Below, in pieces: positions 22,201 through 27,889 of a stretch of 64,000 nt of DNA. The notes beneath the pieces are model-generated. The model saw nothing but the letters and a program-made list of their open reading frames with translations, searched no databases and was not told the origin of the DNA. Source of the DNA: Doris montereyensis (lineage: Eukaryota > Mollusca > Gastropoda > Nudibranchia > Dorididae); contig JAXRKP010000532.1 in the NCBI GenBank assembly GCA_037039925.1, forward strand, positions 156,001 through 220,000, written 5' to 3'. A program made the translations under genes and the position numbers. Each line of letters starts with the position of its first letter. Position 1 is the stretch's first letter.

Positions 22201-22331
22201 TTTAATAGATTTTTGCACTGAGACTGCTGATTTGGTTTCAGTGCTTTTAGAAGAGGCAGATTGAGAGATCTTTTCTTTCACGCTCAGAGTTGTCCCTTGG
22301 GCTGAACCTTTCTTGGCTTTTCTTGATGCCC
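420..22331 (-). CDS. Large C2H2 zinc-finger transcription factor, 14 well-supported exons
   Basis: Whole-gene view. Fourteen exons join with matching phase to about 1,394 codons, not counting an uncertain N-terminus. Order: basic Ser/Lys-rich region with a TPGRK-type AT-hook; a 660-codon acidic exon; a KRGRPKSS AT-hook; ten C2H2 fingers (exons 9-14); a non-finger tail ending in NAKTEV. Fingers are mostly C-x2-C-x12-H-x3/4-H, with short linkers lacking the classical TGEKP. Four SUMO consensus sites are visible (LKQE, IKVE, VKQE, IKIE). This points to a nuclear DNA-binding regulator; orthology to a named vertebrate factor could not be settled by eye. Phase closure needs one inserted base at about 22117-22120, 14880-14882, 14670-14672 and 2160-2162, and one removed at 4682-4685, all homopolymer runs. 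Gene extent and strand are confident; function beyond 'C2H2 protein' is inference. Confidence 0.85.
543..786 (-). CDS. Zinc-finger gene exon 15: non-finger C-terminal region
   Basis: Acceptor TTTACAG|GTTG, donor GGTTG|GTGATT (weak); 244 nt, phase 0 in and 1 out. It encodes VVGGDLAAVANMIKIEDLT, then acidic and hydrophobic patches (GEDNTLVIDSTAAGDG, AIEGLQALAGQAGFIIEEE). IKIE is a further SUMO consensus. No known domain recognised; the hydrophobic/acidic pattern would suit an activation or protein-contact region (inference). Confidence 0.82.
856..1660 (-). repeat. Minisatellite grown from dispersed repeat D
   Basis: About 14 copies of a purine-rich unit of roughly 56 bp containing AGTAGGACCTAGGAAACAG and AGTGAAAGTATGAAAGATA, with many small indels. 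The right end runs into AGTAGGACCTACCAGTAGTG and CCCACCAACCACC, the end of family D seen at 44685-44835 and 51655-51990. The array is therefore an internal expansion of a D copy. It lies in the intron between exons 15 and 14. Confidence 0.85.
1661..2087. other. Intron sequence, nothing recognised
   Basis: Unique AT-rich intron between the D-derived array and exon 14. No open frame, repeat or RNA gene is apparent. Confidence 0.5.
2088..2375 (-). CDS. Zinc-finger gene exon 14: end of finger 9, finger 10
   Basis: Acceptor TTTCCAG|ACAC, donor ACGG|GTAAGC. It starts by supplying the last His of finger 9 (RHNMTDQ), then finger 10 (CVLCRYVNPRRRNLFQH...H). The downstream half is in frame with exon 15 only if one C is added at plus 2160-2162; then EEGRVYSGIIREIASAATVE runs through the donor. 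The acceptor region is tandemly duplicated at 2368-2449. Confidence 0.88.
2368..2449 (-). repeat. 41-bp tandem duplication of the exon 14 splice acceptor
   Basis: Two copies of a 41-bp unit differing at one base. On the minus strand each ends in TTTCCAG|ACACAACAT, so the branch region, acceptor and first exon bases are duplicated. Use of the distal copy would add 41 nt and meet TAA within it. Confidence 0.85.
2450..3007. other. Intron, nothing recognised
   Basis: AT-rich intron between exons 14 and 13 with a short C9 run near 2680. No gene or repeat family could be identified. Confidence 0.5.
3008..3151 (-). CDS. Zinc-finger gene exon 13: end of finger 8, start of finger 9
   Basis: Acceptor CACCCAG|ATTT, donor CGAAG|GTTGGA; 144 nt. 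It encodes FAKLINLYKHLHTQH (completing finger 8), the linker SDIMPTETGGNFY, and CVVCEFSTSSKKNLLVHMR of finger 9. Both fingers are split by introns, unlike the single-exon arrays of vertebrate KRAB proteins. Confidence 0.88.
3198..3382. repeat. 60-bp tandem repeat, 3 copies
   Basis: Three nearly identical 60-bp units (AAGAACACACATGATGGATA...) in the intron upstream of exon 13. The length is a multiple of three, which explains the repetitive open frames on both strands. Confidence 0.95.
3421..4010. repeat. 28-bp minisatellite, about 20 copies
   Basis: Unit GTCTGATTTAAGTCGTTATC plus ACYGTGAT, very homogeneous, suggesting recent expansion. The flanking segments (ACACATGTCTG...TTATATACGTGAAACATCC) appear at both ends, so the array grew inside a duplicated segment. 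Confidence 0.95.
4200..4620. repeat. 38-42-bp minisatellite ending next to exon 12's donor
   Basis: About ten units of CACTTAACTATACGTGTGAA and ACTAAAACCAAAACAAG, in a short (...AAGAT) and a long (...AAGAATACC) version. The array ends about 10 bp from the exon 12 donor at 4630. Confidence 0.92.
4631..4695 (-). CDS. Zinc-finger gene exon 12: first half of finger 8
   Basis: Acceptor TTCAG|GGAAG, donor ATGAG|GTAAGA; 65 nt. It ends GDKIFACNHCIMR, giving the cysteine pair of finger 8; exon 13 supplies the histidines. With exon 11's phase the exon is out of frame by one. Removing one base from the G4 run (plus 4682-4685) makes it 64 nt and gives KPKRRKYKGDFTCGDK across the join. Confidence 0.8.
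4696..6247. other. Intron with possible retroelement remnants
   Basis: Long intron between exons 12 and 11. Around 5160-5490 the plus strand reads, with breaks, like the C-terminus of a non-LTR reverse transcriptase ORF (TLPITLDNNLK, then NMATNRKDWQALTTEIKRKA). The segment 5050-5095 resembles exon 12. The remaining sequence is AT-rich with nothing recognised. Confidence 0.35.
6248..6626 (-). CDS. Zinc-finger gene exon 11: fingers 4 to 7
   Basis: Acceptor TCTAAAG|GAAA after a pyrimidine tract, donor CGAC|GTAAGA; 379 nt. Four fingers: CPMCDYVCANEQPDLKMH (one residue longer than usual), CPECKLVVGSRRDLKQH, CKECSFVTDCKSRLQRH and CGVCDYKATQKEHVLRH. It ends in the basic stretch KIEVNKPKRR. The residues between fingers 5 and 6 (KDGPELKLF) are an atypical linker. 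Confidence 0.92.
6780..6850 (+). repeat. SINE C 3' fragment
   Basis: Contains GGCCTGCTGGGGGATAAATG and CAGTCGGTGAGCC, identical in order to the 3' half of the fuller copy at 21580-21905. Confidence 0.75.
7140..7232. repeat. (AAT)n microsatellite
   Basis: About 20 AAT/TAA triplets after a degenerate start, within the intron between exons 11 and 10. Confidence 0.97.
7810..7979 (-). CDS. Zinc-finger gene exon 10: fingers 2 and 3
   Basis: Acceptor TGAAG|GAGC, donor CATGAG|GTAAAA; 170 nt. It encodes the linker GAKPHL, finger 2 (CPVCKYQARTSSNLKRH...H) and finger 3 (CTQCAMSFRQKIHLERH...H, x4 between histidines). Exits in phase 0. Confidence 0.92.
8358..8471 (-). CDS. Zinc-finger gene exon 9: finger 1
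   Basis: Acceptor TTCCAG|GACC, donor ACAG|GTTAGT. It encodes RPITSRLHGQQAWEY, then finger 1 (CKECDYKTDKKANFYKH...H, C-x2-C-x12-H-x3-H). It ends inside the linker HTG, split so that exon 10 supplies the rest of the Gly codon. Confidence 0.9.
8621..9502 (+). repeat. 80-bp direct repeat bracketing the microexon
   Basis: Segments 8621-8700 and 9423-9502 are almost identical (TGATGATCAAAATAAAACTG ... ATGTGATGGG). They lie about 800 bp apart and exon 8 sits between them. A second pair of similar pieces (CATTTCTTTTTGTAAAYATT) is at about 8165 and 8908. A local duplication history of this intron is likely. Confidence 0.75.
8765..8810 (-). CDS. Zinc-finger gene exon 8: 46-nt microexon
   Basis: Found because exon 7 exits in phase 0 while exon 9 needs phase 1. 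The segment between TTACAG|AGAC and TTTA|GTGAGT is 46 nt, open, and makes the join exact. It encodes RQKDDWTKGRRVQDF, a basic linker ahead of finger 1. Support is splice grammar plus phase. Confidence 0.7.
9857..10049 (-). CDS. Zinc-finger gene exon 7: KRGRPK AT-hook
   Basis: Acceptor TTTCCAG|ACTT, donor TATG|GTAAAG; 193 nt. It encodes LSSGTQTFYSQKRGRPKSS, a spacer (DETEPPVHKLTTIV) and a Tyr-rich patch (KKHYYYVSVVPGKT). KRGRPK is the classic AT-hook core, which binds the AT minor groove and often accompanies C2H2 arrays. A longer frame covers the same DNA in another phase but lacks splice logic. Confidence 0.85.
10258..10925 (+). repeat. Duplicated intronic element, two diverged copies
   Basis: About 170 bp at 10258-10425 and again at 10757-10925. 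Shared blocks run CCAGAAAACAT, AATAACAAGC, TTTCTGGC, TTTCACCC and AGTCTCTGCC in the same order. It may be an unclassified dispersed repeat. The rest of 10050-11195 shows no gene. Confidence 0.65.
11196..11284 (-). CDS. Zinc-finger gene exon 6, with repeated splice acceptor upstream
   Basis: Acceptor TTTTTCACAG|GAAATAAAAG, donor CAAAA|GTAAGTG; 89 nt, phase 0 in and 2 out, matching both neighbours. It encodes EIKGDGEAVIVKQEVADEGE and then ISAPGQDGQ. VKQE is a SUMO consensus. The acceptor and first ten exon bases recur about twelve times in the intron just upstream (11285-11750); see the repeat entry. Confidence 0.85.
11285..11750 (-). repeat. 37-bp minisatellite made of 3' splice sites
   Basis: About twelve copies of a 37-bp unit abut exon 6. 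On the minus strand each unit is GAAATAAAAGTATGAATTC, ATGTTATG, then TTTTTCACAG; that is, the first ten exon bases, a short intron piece, and a pyrimidine tract plus AG identical to the real acceptor. Two units are disrupted (about 11655-11700). Reading through any upstream copy meets TGA at the fifth codon, and 37 is not a multiple of three. Confidence 0.93.
11751..12846. other. Intron between exons 6 and 5, mostly unrecognised
   Basis: AT-rich, with clustered TCTAGATCTAGA-type words (12310-12440, 12660-12760). A minus-strand reading frame at 12521-12662 (includes MNNLDYILYLSD) has coding-like composition but no identified family. Confidence 0.4.
12847..13503. repeat. 23-bp minisatellite with a hairpin in every unit
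   Basis: About 26 copies of GCACTGATACAGTGTATATC plus ATT. Each contains the inverted repeat CACTG-ATA-CAGTG. A 29-bp variant with an extra ACTGAT recurs regularly among them, giving a higher-order pattern. Confidence 0.95.
13504..13988. other. Intron 5 start, nothing recognised
   Basis: Unique AT-rich sequence between the 23-bp array and the exon 5 donor. No feature could be supported. Confidence 0.5.
13989..15967 (-). CDS. Zinc-finger gene exon 5: 660-codon acidic Ser/Thr/Glu-rich exon
   Basis: Acceptor TTTCAG|TGAC, donor CTCAG|GTAAAT; 1,979 nt. Three collinear open segments (15967-14881, about 14875-14670, 14663-13989) share one biased composition and are separated by two frame breaks. 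One missing T near 14880-14882 and one missing C near 14670-14672 restore 660 full codons with correct phases at both ends. The product is acidic and disordered. It contains GRVLKQEPSV and VIKVESEE, both fitting the psi-K-x-E SUMO consensus. No folded domain is seen. The Kozak-perfect ATG at 14663 could be an internal start, but the uniform composition across the break argues for one exon. Confidence 0.85.
17680..18340 (-). repeat. Repeat D copy with internal 24-bp array
   Basis: The start (CCTGTCCACCGTATGCGGTA, then ATCTCAGTGTGAATTCAGAA) and the end (AAAGGACCTACCAGCAACAC) match family D. Between them are about 14 copies of AGTGAAATAGTAAGATGAAAG plus AGG. This is a second independent array grown from the purine-rich heart of D. 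Confidence 0.85.
18800..19285. repeat. 32-bp minisatellite
   Basis: About 15 near-identical copies of CACAAGGCAGACAGGAGGAA plus YATAGCAAAAGC. One end has ATATAGC and the other CATGGC variants, showing spread from one side. Overlapping Cys/Pro-rich open frames in three minus phases are artefacts of the repeat. Confidence 0.96.
19670..20550. repeat. 44-bp minisatellite, relative of the 32-bp array
   Basis: About 20 units of CTTCACACCACAAGGCAGAC, AGGAGGAACATGGCAAAAGC, CAGA, with frequent truncated units. It shares the core AAGGCAGACAGGAGGAACATGG with the array at 18800-19285, so the two arrays are one family with different unit length. Confidence 0.95.
20570..20820 (+). mobile_element. Non-LTR retrotransposon ORF2 3' end, decayed
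   Basis: In shifting plus frames this reads as the C-terminal tail of a LINE reverse transcriptase polyprotein: KLKWHGHVTQ (one frame shift), then QGRRKRGRQRKKWADNITEWT and so on to QALAHD. It ends in a short (GTGA)n tail at 20805-20818. Frame breaks mean it is dead. It lies directly against the 44-bp array. Confidence 0.75.
20821..21121. other. Intron, nothing recognised
   Basis: Unique sequence between the LINE remnant and exon 4. No feature could be supported. Confidence 0.5.
21122..21170 (-). CDS. Zinc-finger gene exon 4 (49 nt)
   Basis: Short exon between CACAG|AGTC and CCAG|GTATGA. It adds ESDGDVQPSAKKNRKT in the frame set by exon 3 and exits in phase 2 (AG), which exon 5 completes with T to give Ser. 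Acidic then basic composition continues the disordered N-terminal region. Confidence 0.8.
21580..21905 (+). mobile_element. SINE C, near full-length copy
   Basis: The head holds a B-box-like GGTTCAAACCCC near 21640 after TTTTGTAATCACAACGAC. The body contains GTGAATGAGTACCCAGCTGT and ACTGTATGCTCCCCAGGAGT; the tail GGCCTGCTGGGGGATAAATG and CAGTCGGTGAGCCTGCACTT. Related pieces are at 6780, 31755, 44525, 57575 and 58380. The A-box is degenerate, so the tRNA origin is inference. Confidence 0.75.
21955..22331 (-). CDS. Zinc-finger gene exon 3: basic Ser/Lys-rich, AT-hook-like
   Basis: Acceptor TTTTCCAG|GGGC and donor GAAG|GTATGT. It begins GASRKAKKGS and ends SSRKRLLASSQSE. The middle reads in two frames: KRPAGKRDLDMEQQ, then GAINTSSTTPTATPMSP. 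A single extra A in the A4 run (plus strand T4 at 22117-22120) joins them through TPGRKTKRG, an AT-hook-like patch. With that base the exon is 378 nt and exits in phase 1, matching exon 4. Low complexity with many Lys/Ser/Thr suggests a disordered nuclear segment. Confidence 0.75.
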
Positions 22332-22545
22332 CTGGAAAAGCATTTTTGAAGATAAATCTATCACATTCTATATTACACACAAGCAAACAAATCAATAAAA
22401 CTTCAATCACCTGACTTTTAGCTAGAAATATAACAAAAGATGTAGCAATTTTGGTATAATGCAGATGTGGCGTTAGCGAAACATTTTAACTACAAACAAG
22501 TGTTCAGTATTGCAATTATCACTTCATTATGATTGGAAATCTTAC
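22332..22545. other. Intron between candidate exon 2 and exon 3
   Basis: Short AT-rich intron. No microexon resolving the phase mismatch was found by eye. Confidence 0.4.
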
Positions 22546-22636
22546 CCATCCTATATATATCTTCTTGTCAGAGGTAGACTGGGATTTAATGTCCACCTTA
22601 TCCAGTAGCCAATGAAAGCATGTGTAACAGGCTGCC
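22546..22636 (-). CDS. Candidate second exon of the zinc-finger gene
   Basis: The sequence is bounded by acceptor ACAG|GGC and donor TGG|GTAAGA. One frame is open throughout (ending DKVDIKSQSTSDKKIYIGW) and fits the phase of the candidate first exon. A second frame in the first half reads QPVTHAFIGYW and also looks protein-like, so a 1-bp error may lie inside. The outgoing phase (0) does not match the next exon (phase 1), so an indel or a missed microexon is required. Confidence 0.45.
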
Positions 22637-22869
22637 CTGTTTCAAAACAAAAAGGGAAAAGTTTAAGATGAGTAATGCAAATGTTTCAAGTTTTATATTT
22701 AATATATATATATATATATCATTTATAAATTAAATATAATGGTAATTTTAACTACATGATGAATCATCAAAGATAACAGAAAATAGAACTGGATGAACAG
22801 ATGGGCTTTAGGAAAGACGGAGGTTTATACCGATATATGACCAATCCACAAACAAAAGACATCAACCAA

Positions 22870-23300
22870 CTAAAATGAAAAGACCACGTCACTATATTCG
22901 GAATCTGAGACCCCTCCTGGAACACAGCCCAAGCGTATGGGACCCACAAACAAAGAAAAACATAAATAGAAGACAAACTTAAACAAACCCAAAGGAGAGC
23001 ATGTACATTTGTGTGCAGCAAATATCGGAAATGAAAACGTGACAGATATACTCCAATCAAATCAGTGGACCCCCCTTGCAGGAAAGGAGAGCCAGGAAAA
23101 AGACGTCCCTTCTGCTTCTATTTAAAGTTCAACAAGGTCAAACCACCATTCCACTTGACCACCTACATATTAATCCAAGAGAAAAAAAGGTATATATATA
23201 TGTTCCAACTACCAACATCTAGAGTCAACGCGCACACACAGCTTCACTCATTCTTCTCTACTACAGTCAGATTGTGAAACTCATCCCCTGACAAAATCAA
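22870..23300 (+). mobile_element. LINE (jockey/CR1-like) reverse transcriptase 3' end, decayed
   Basis: Broken plus frames follow the conserved end of non-LTR RT proteins: a LRPLLEHSPSVWDPQTKKNI block, QISGPPLQERRARKKTSLLL, then a final block with VPTTN, NAHTQLHSFF and TVRL. The order and spacing are those of the RT thumb/C-terminal region. Stops and frame shifts show it is inactive. It lies in the intron between the two candidate 5' exons. Confidence 0.78.
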
Positions 23301-24959
23301 ACTGGACAATGTAAAATCATACAAACAGAGCAGCGAAAAAAATCACCCTCAGACCTAAACTAAATTACTATGTAAGCAGACACACTCAAATAACACCATT
23401 AACTTGATCTACATTCTTACAACTATCGGCATTCCTTGAGAATTTATGTCCTGTTTGACCTGGAAGTGAACGTAACTTTAAAAAGTGGATAGGTTGTTTA
23501 ATTCTTACTATGCCAAATAGTGTTAACTATCAGACAATATATAGACATAGATCTAGTATCATTGAAAATTAATGTATCTATAATCTATTTTATTACTTTT
23601 ACTCAGAAGGGATACCCCCTGAACTACTTCTTCCCCTCTTTATTTTTTTCAGCAGGTTCCCTCCCCTCTTATTTTCCCTTTATTCCCATTTTAAAAAATT
23701 GTCATAATTTTTTATAACGCACCATTGTTTCATGTAACTGAATTTTGCAACGCTAATTACCCCCTCAAAATACAACAATGGGTGGCTTGGCTTCGCCAAA
23801 ATGCAACAGGTTTTTGTAAATCTGTCTTCAATGTGTTGCATTTAAAGAGCCAATTCCTTTGAAAAATGAACTTGATGATCTCTTCTTGCCTTGTCCCAGT
23901 GACAAAATCTATCCAGATCTAGATGTTAACTATGTGTACACATACACACACGACAATTATGCAGAGCTAGTCTTAAGCCTTGGCTGTCTCCGCTCTAGTC
24001 ACCCTTATCCAATTTTTCCCTCCCTGACTCGATAGGTCTGTCATACACTATAGGGGGCCTACAAACAATCTGATGTCTCTCTCTCTCTTACTTTGTTCCC
24101 AGTGAGAAAATCTGAGACGGGTCTTGTGTCACTTTTTATGCTCGAAGATCGTACTTTGTAACCCCACCCCTTGTTGAAGTCTTGAGTAAGAGAAGAACAA
24201 TAAAAAAAACTAACAACAAAAAAAGTTTAATTTATAATTTCCAAACAAGAATGGGAATGGTGATGTAAATAATGGGTTGGTGGCTTTTGATTTAGTCAAA
24301 ATGCTCCTTCGCTCAAATGCGCAATTTTTCGTCACCCATGGACCGTGCATTGTGCCGGAAACTATGTATCTTTACGACTTCAGGAATGAAACTACCACAG
24401 GGTGACAGGATGGATGAAATAGAATTTGTTTACTATACTATTGTTACTATATTTGGGTTCCCTTTGATTGCCAAACTATATATATCTAGATCTAGATGAT
24501 AAAGATTCATATTTTGATTCATGTTCGTCAAAATCAGCATAGCCCAGATCTTCTAGATAGAACTTACATTAGTCTTGTTAAATCTAGAACTAGATCTATT
24601 ATAGTCTTGGGGGCTTCGACAACATAACATTATTTCGAATTTCACTGACTGTGTGACAATTTGAATTAGGACAAGGCGAGTAGAGAGATTTCTGATTTTG
24701 GATGTTAGATCCTAGATTTATTCTTATTTAGTGTGTGGATATGATAGAATGTCAACAGCCTGAGTCAAGAATCTATGTATCTAACGAGGATTAAGTTTGG
24801 ACTTATCCTAACATCTTTTGTTACATTAGAACAATTTCGAAAACCGAAAGTAAAATAACGAACCCTTCTTCCAAAAGAAGAGCTTACAATAGTGCTTAGA
24901 AGAGCTCCCACAATCTTCAGCTATGGAGGCAAAAACACAAATATGGCGTCTTCACTCAC
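23301..24959. other. Long 5' intron of the zinc-finger gene, little recognised
   Basis: AT-rich, with pyrimidine stretches and clusters of AGATCTAGA words (24480-24600). No gene could be supported. Confidence 0.45.
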
Positions 24960-24994
24960 GCCAAGCGGAGAGTTCCGTCCCGCAGTAATTGCAT
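24960..24994 (-). CDS. Candidate first coding exon of the zinc-finger gene
   Basis: An ATG at 24994-24992 opens MQLLRDGTLRL and runs to a good donor (GC|GTGAGT) at 24960, phase 2. This phase joins in frame to the candidate exon at 22546-22636. No coding signal was found further upstream, and an AATATGGCG (YY1-like) word lies just downstream at about 24940. The exon is tiny and rests only on splice grammar, so it is tentative; it could equally be 5' UTR. Confidence 0.3.
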
Positions 24995-25369
24995 AATATT
25001 CGTGTCTGATCATTTAATTATCCGCTTCTAACATGAACTAAGTAAATAAACAGCCTTTAAATATTAATGAGGAAAATAAAGGATAAGAAATATCGTAAAC
25101 ATAAATATTCAACAATATAATTATTATCAAGTAGACAAAATTTGACTGCGGTCCTAAAATGTGCCATAACTCTCTATCTGACGAATTTTGTCCGGATTTT
25201 CATTGAATTTCAAATTCAACTGAAACCTTGATCCGCGTTATCATGATTGGTACTCAATTCTTGTCATTCAATCAAATTGATAAACCAGATAATGTCATGG
25301 GAATTTTCTCCCCAAAATTTATTTGAATTTGAATTTCTGTTTCGGTGTGTATCAGTATTATGTGTGTAT

Positions 25370-25400
25370 GTGTGTGTGTGTGTGGTGGGGGGGGGGGGGG
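25370..25400. repeat. (GT)n followed by a G16 run
   Basis: A short GT/TATG microsatellite runs into GGTGGGGGG... in upstream intergenic DNA. Such G-runs are unstable and prone to assembly error. Confidence 0.9.
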
Positions 25401-25814
25401 GCTCTCGATCTCAATGCTAGAAGTGTCCAGTGGCATTATTATTGGCATTAGATATTTTTTTAATAACAAAATTCAAAGAAAAAGTACGAAAAGCTGAATC
25501 AAAGGAAATAATAAACGACAAAATTGAAGAACGGATTGGATAGCTTTATTAGGAAAGGGGAGGGCAGTGTCGTTTTGTTCTTGTTTTACAAAGTAGGCCT
25601 ACTTTAATTTAAGCTTACAGTTAAGTACCCGTAGGCCTACAGATTCTATATATAAAAATTTTAAAACGGTTTCCATTAACATAACTGACCAGCCGGGGGG
25701 GGTTAGCTAAACTTTCAAATACATATCTTTGCAAACTTTCTCTACTTGATAGAATTTAGATCAACCTTTGCGCCAAATGTTATGTTTGTTGGTTAGGCTT
25801 GCTATCTTTCACTT

Positions 25815-26040
25815 TCCTCGGCATTTGCAAGGGCACCCGGTTATCCAAAGACAAGATGTCGGCCTCTCAACCAAAAGGAGGTGGGTTTGTACCCGACATG
25901 TTGAACAATTGTCTCTATTTTTGTTTTCGAATAAAACCTAGCCCCTGGTCCATGTAGGTGGATTGACATTTTGTCCCATTGGAGACGGGCGATAAAGAGG
26001 AGGACCCGTGTGCATATCACAACACTATATGCAGTCGATG
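25815..26040 (+). mobile_element. SINE B copy
   Basis: The tRNA-like head has GTCGGCCTCTCAACCAAAAG and a B-box region GTGGGTTTGTACCCGAC (one mismatch to GGTTCRANNCC). The body GCCCCTGGTCCATGTAGGTG, TTGTCCCATTGGAGACGGGC and GACCCGTGTGCATATCACAA matches other family B copies. Confidence 0.78.
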
Positions 26041-26154
26041 TACAAATCTGAAAATGAAAAAAAAACTTCACTGAAAGGGCGATGAACATTAATAGTCTAA
26101 CTTACAAAAGAGTATGCATATTTCCTGAATTATCCCCTTGCTTTTGATTAGAAC

Positions 26155-26430
26155 CGTGGCGTCGGTGGCCGAGCGGGATCATGAGGTCCCGAGTTCGAAT
26201 CCTAGCAAAGCCAGGTCCGACGTTGTGTTCCTTGGGAAAGACACTTAACACGCATTTTCCCCACTCTACCCAGGTGCAAATGGCTATAAACACTAGCTTG
26301 GGATTAAAAAGCATGGGTCAGACTAGCGTCCTGGCCAGGAGGTGATTATTGTCACTTGTTCCGCTTCACGCTAGAGAAACCGGGATAAGCTCCTGCTTTA
26401 TAGGCTTAAGGGCCTTGAAGGAACTTTACT
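26155..26430 (+). mobile_element. SINE A, tRNA-derived
   Basis: The head GCGTCGGTGGCCGAGCGG contains a Ser/Leu-type A-box (TGGCCGAGYGG) and the B-box GAGTTCGAATCC follows. The body CACGCATTTTCCCCACTCTA, the tail CCGCTTCACGCTA, and GGGATAAGCTCC...GGCCTTGAAGGAACTTTACTT complete the unit. The anticodon-arm region of the head is shortened. Confidence 0.88.
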
Positions 26431-27455
26431 TTTTGATTAAAACTATGAACATATTTATTATTTTGTTCAACGTACGCCTTTGCGTCCCTTGTTTTATGAT
26501 CAATAAGAGGAGAGCAAAATCCACGCACGCCCGTTTGCCCCATGCTTTCAAAGTGTCTCGCTACACGCCTTTTCACTAACACTGAATGGAGACTGAACGG
26601 CTCATGGAACTTACATTGTGTGAAATGTATCTTTATAATAAATGCATTTCAACTGAACCAGTGCTGTGTTTTTATGATCAAGTTAGCTGTAAAACTTGAC
26701 AATTACGGTACGGTCAAAACTTGCCGCTCGCAGGTCAACAGTGAACAGCTGGTCGCTCTTAGACGACATCTAAGCCACCTTACTGTACTGTCATATGGAA
26801 GCTCAGGCCGACATTCATTAATTATATTGCGAGTTTTGTTGGGTTTCAAACCCGGCATGTGGGGCCATAAAATCGAAGCTCGATGTATTACATTATGTAC
26901 TAATAACTGTTATGGCGGCCCGTGTCTATATATTGGCTACTCGTATATAATATTAATGTTCAAAGATGCACGAAGCATTTATTTATGGTTATTCAATTTG
27001 AGAATGGCCATAGAACATATAACCGTAGAAGTATCGTTGTTCGGTTCCATGATGAACTTAAGAAAGCTGTCTCTTGCTAGTCAACCCCAAAATGTTAGAA
27101 GGCTAGATCTAGAGCCAATATTTGCATCTCAAGTTTTGTGAGGCGACATAATTTGATGCAATAACCCCATGTGAGCTCTCTAAATACTGTTGTCTACGTC
27201 CCAAATTTCAAGATCTACACCGGACGCCAACCCAAAAATTAGTAGGCTAACTATGCAACAATAAACCATGTCTTTGTATCGAACCTTAGCATTAAAATGG
27301 TCCCATAGTACATGTATCTCTTTCTTTCTTTTTAAATCGCTCTAGCATAATACATATTGTTGCACACAAGAAAAATTTGAACATTTAGGAATCTGTACTG
27401 ATCCAATGTTTGTAAACCAAGCCATTGATCCTGCAAGACGGATCTACTATGCCAG
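26431..27455. other. Intergenic, one unexplained open frame
   Basis: A 199-codon plus frame spans 26542-27141 (MLSKCLATRLFTNTEW...). It resembles no family known to me, has no splice partners, and its composition is like the surrounding AT-rich DNA. I do not call it a gene. Confidence 0.3.
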
Positions 27456-27459
27456 TTCT

Positions 27460-27755
27460 TGATGGCGTCGGTGACCAAGCGGTTAGGCTGCCGGACTGGG
27501 GATCATGATGTCCCAGGTTCGAATCCTAGCAAAGCTAGGTCCGACGTTATGTTCTTTGGGATAGACAATTCACGCATTTCCCCCACTCTACCCAGCTGCA
27601 AATGGATACAAGCACTAGCTTTGGGGGGGAGGATTATATGCGTCAGACTATCGTCCTGTCCAGGAGGCGATTACATATATTATCACCCGTTCCGCTTCAC
27701 GATACAGAAACCGGGATAAGCTATGGGTCGCAACGGCCTTGAAGAAACTTTACTT
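27460..27755 (+). mobile_element. SINE A copy
   Basis: Full-length. Head GCGTCGGTGACCAAGCGGTT, with a complete anticodon-arm-like AGGCTGCCGGACTGGGGATC and B-box GGTTCGAATCC. The body and tail are as in the other A copies, with an internal G-run near 27625. Confidence 0.88.
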
Positions 27756-27889
27756 ACTTCTTGGTGATATACTGCATGAATCCAGTCAGTCGAATGTTTT
27801 CTAAATAAATTGATCCCCGCAATGGTTTTTACCATGTTGCTCTTGATGAGGATCATTCGAAACTTACTACGTCAGTTTTAAAGCTGCTT

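Noticed and set aside
26155..26225. Functional tRNA genes at the heads of SINE A and B copies
   Set aside because: A- and B-boxes are present but the cloverleaf is incomplete and the sequence continues into a conserved SINE body.
26542..27141. 199-codon plus frame
   Set aside because: No recognisable domain, composition like the flanking DNA, and no exon partners.
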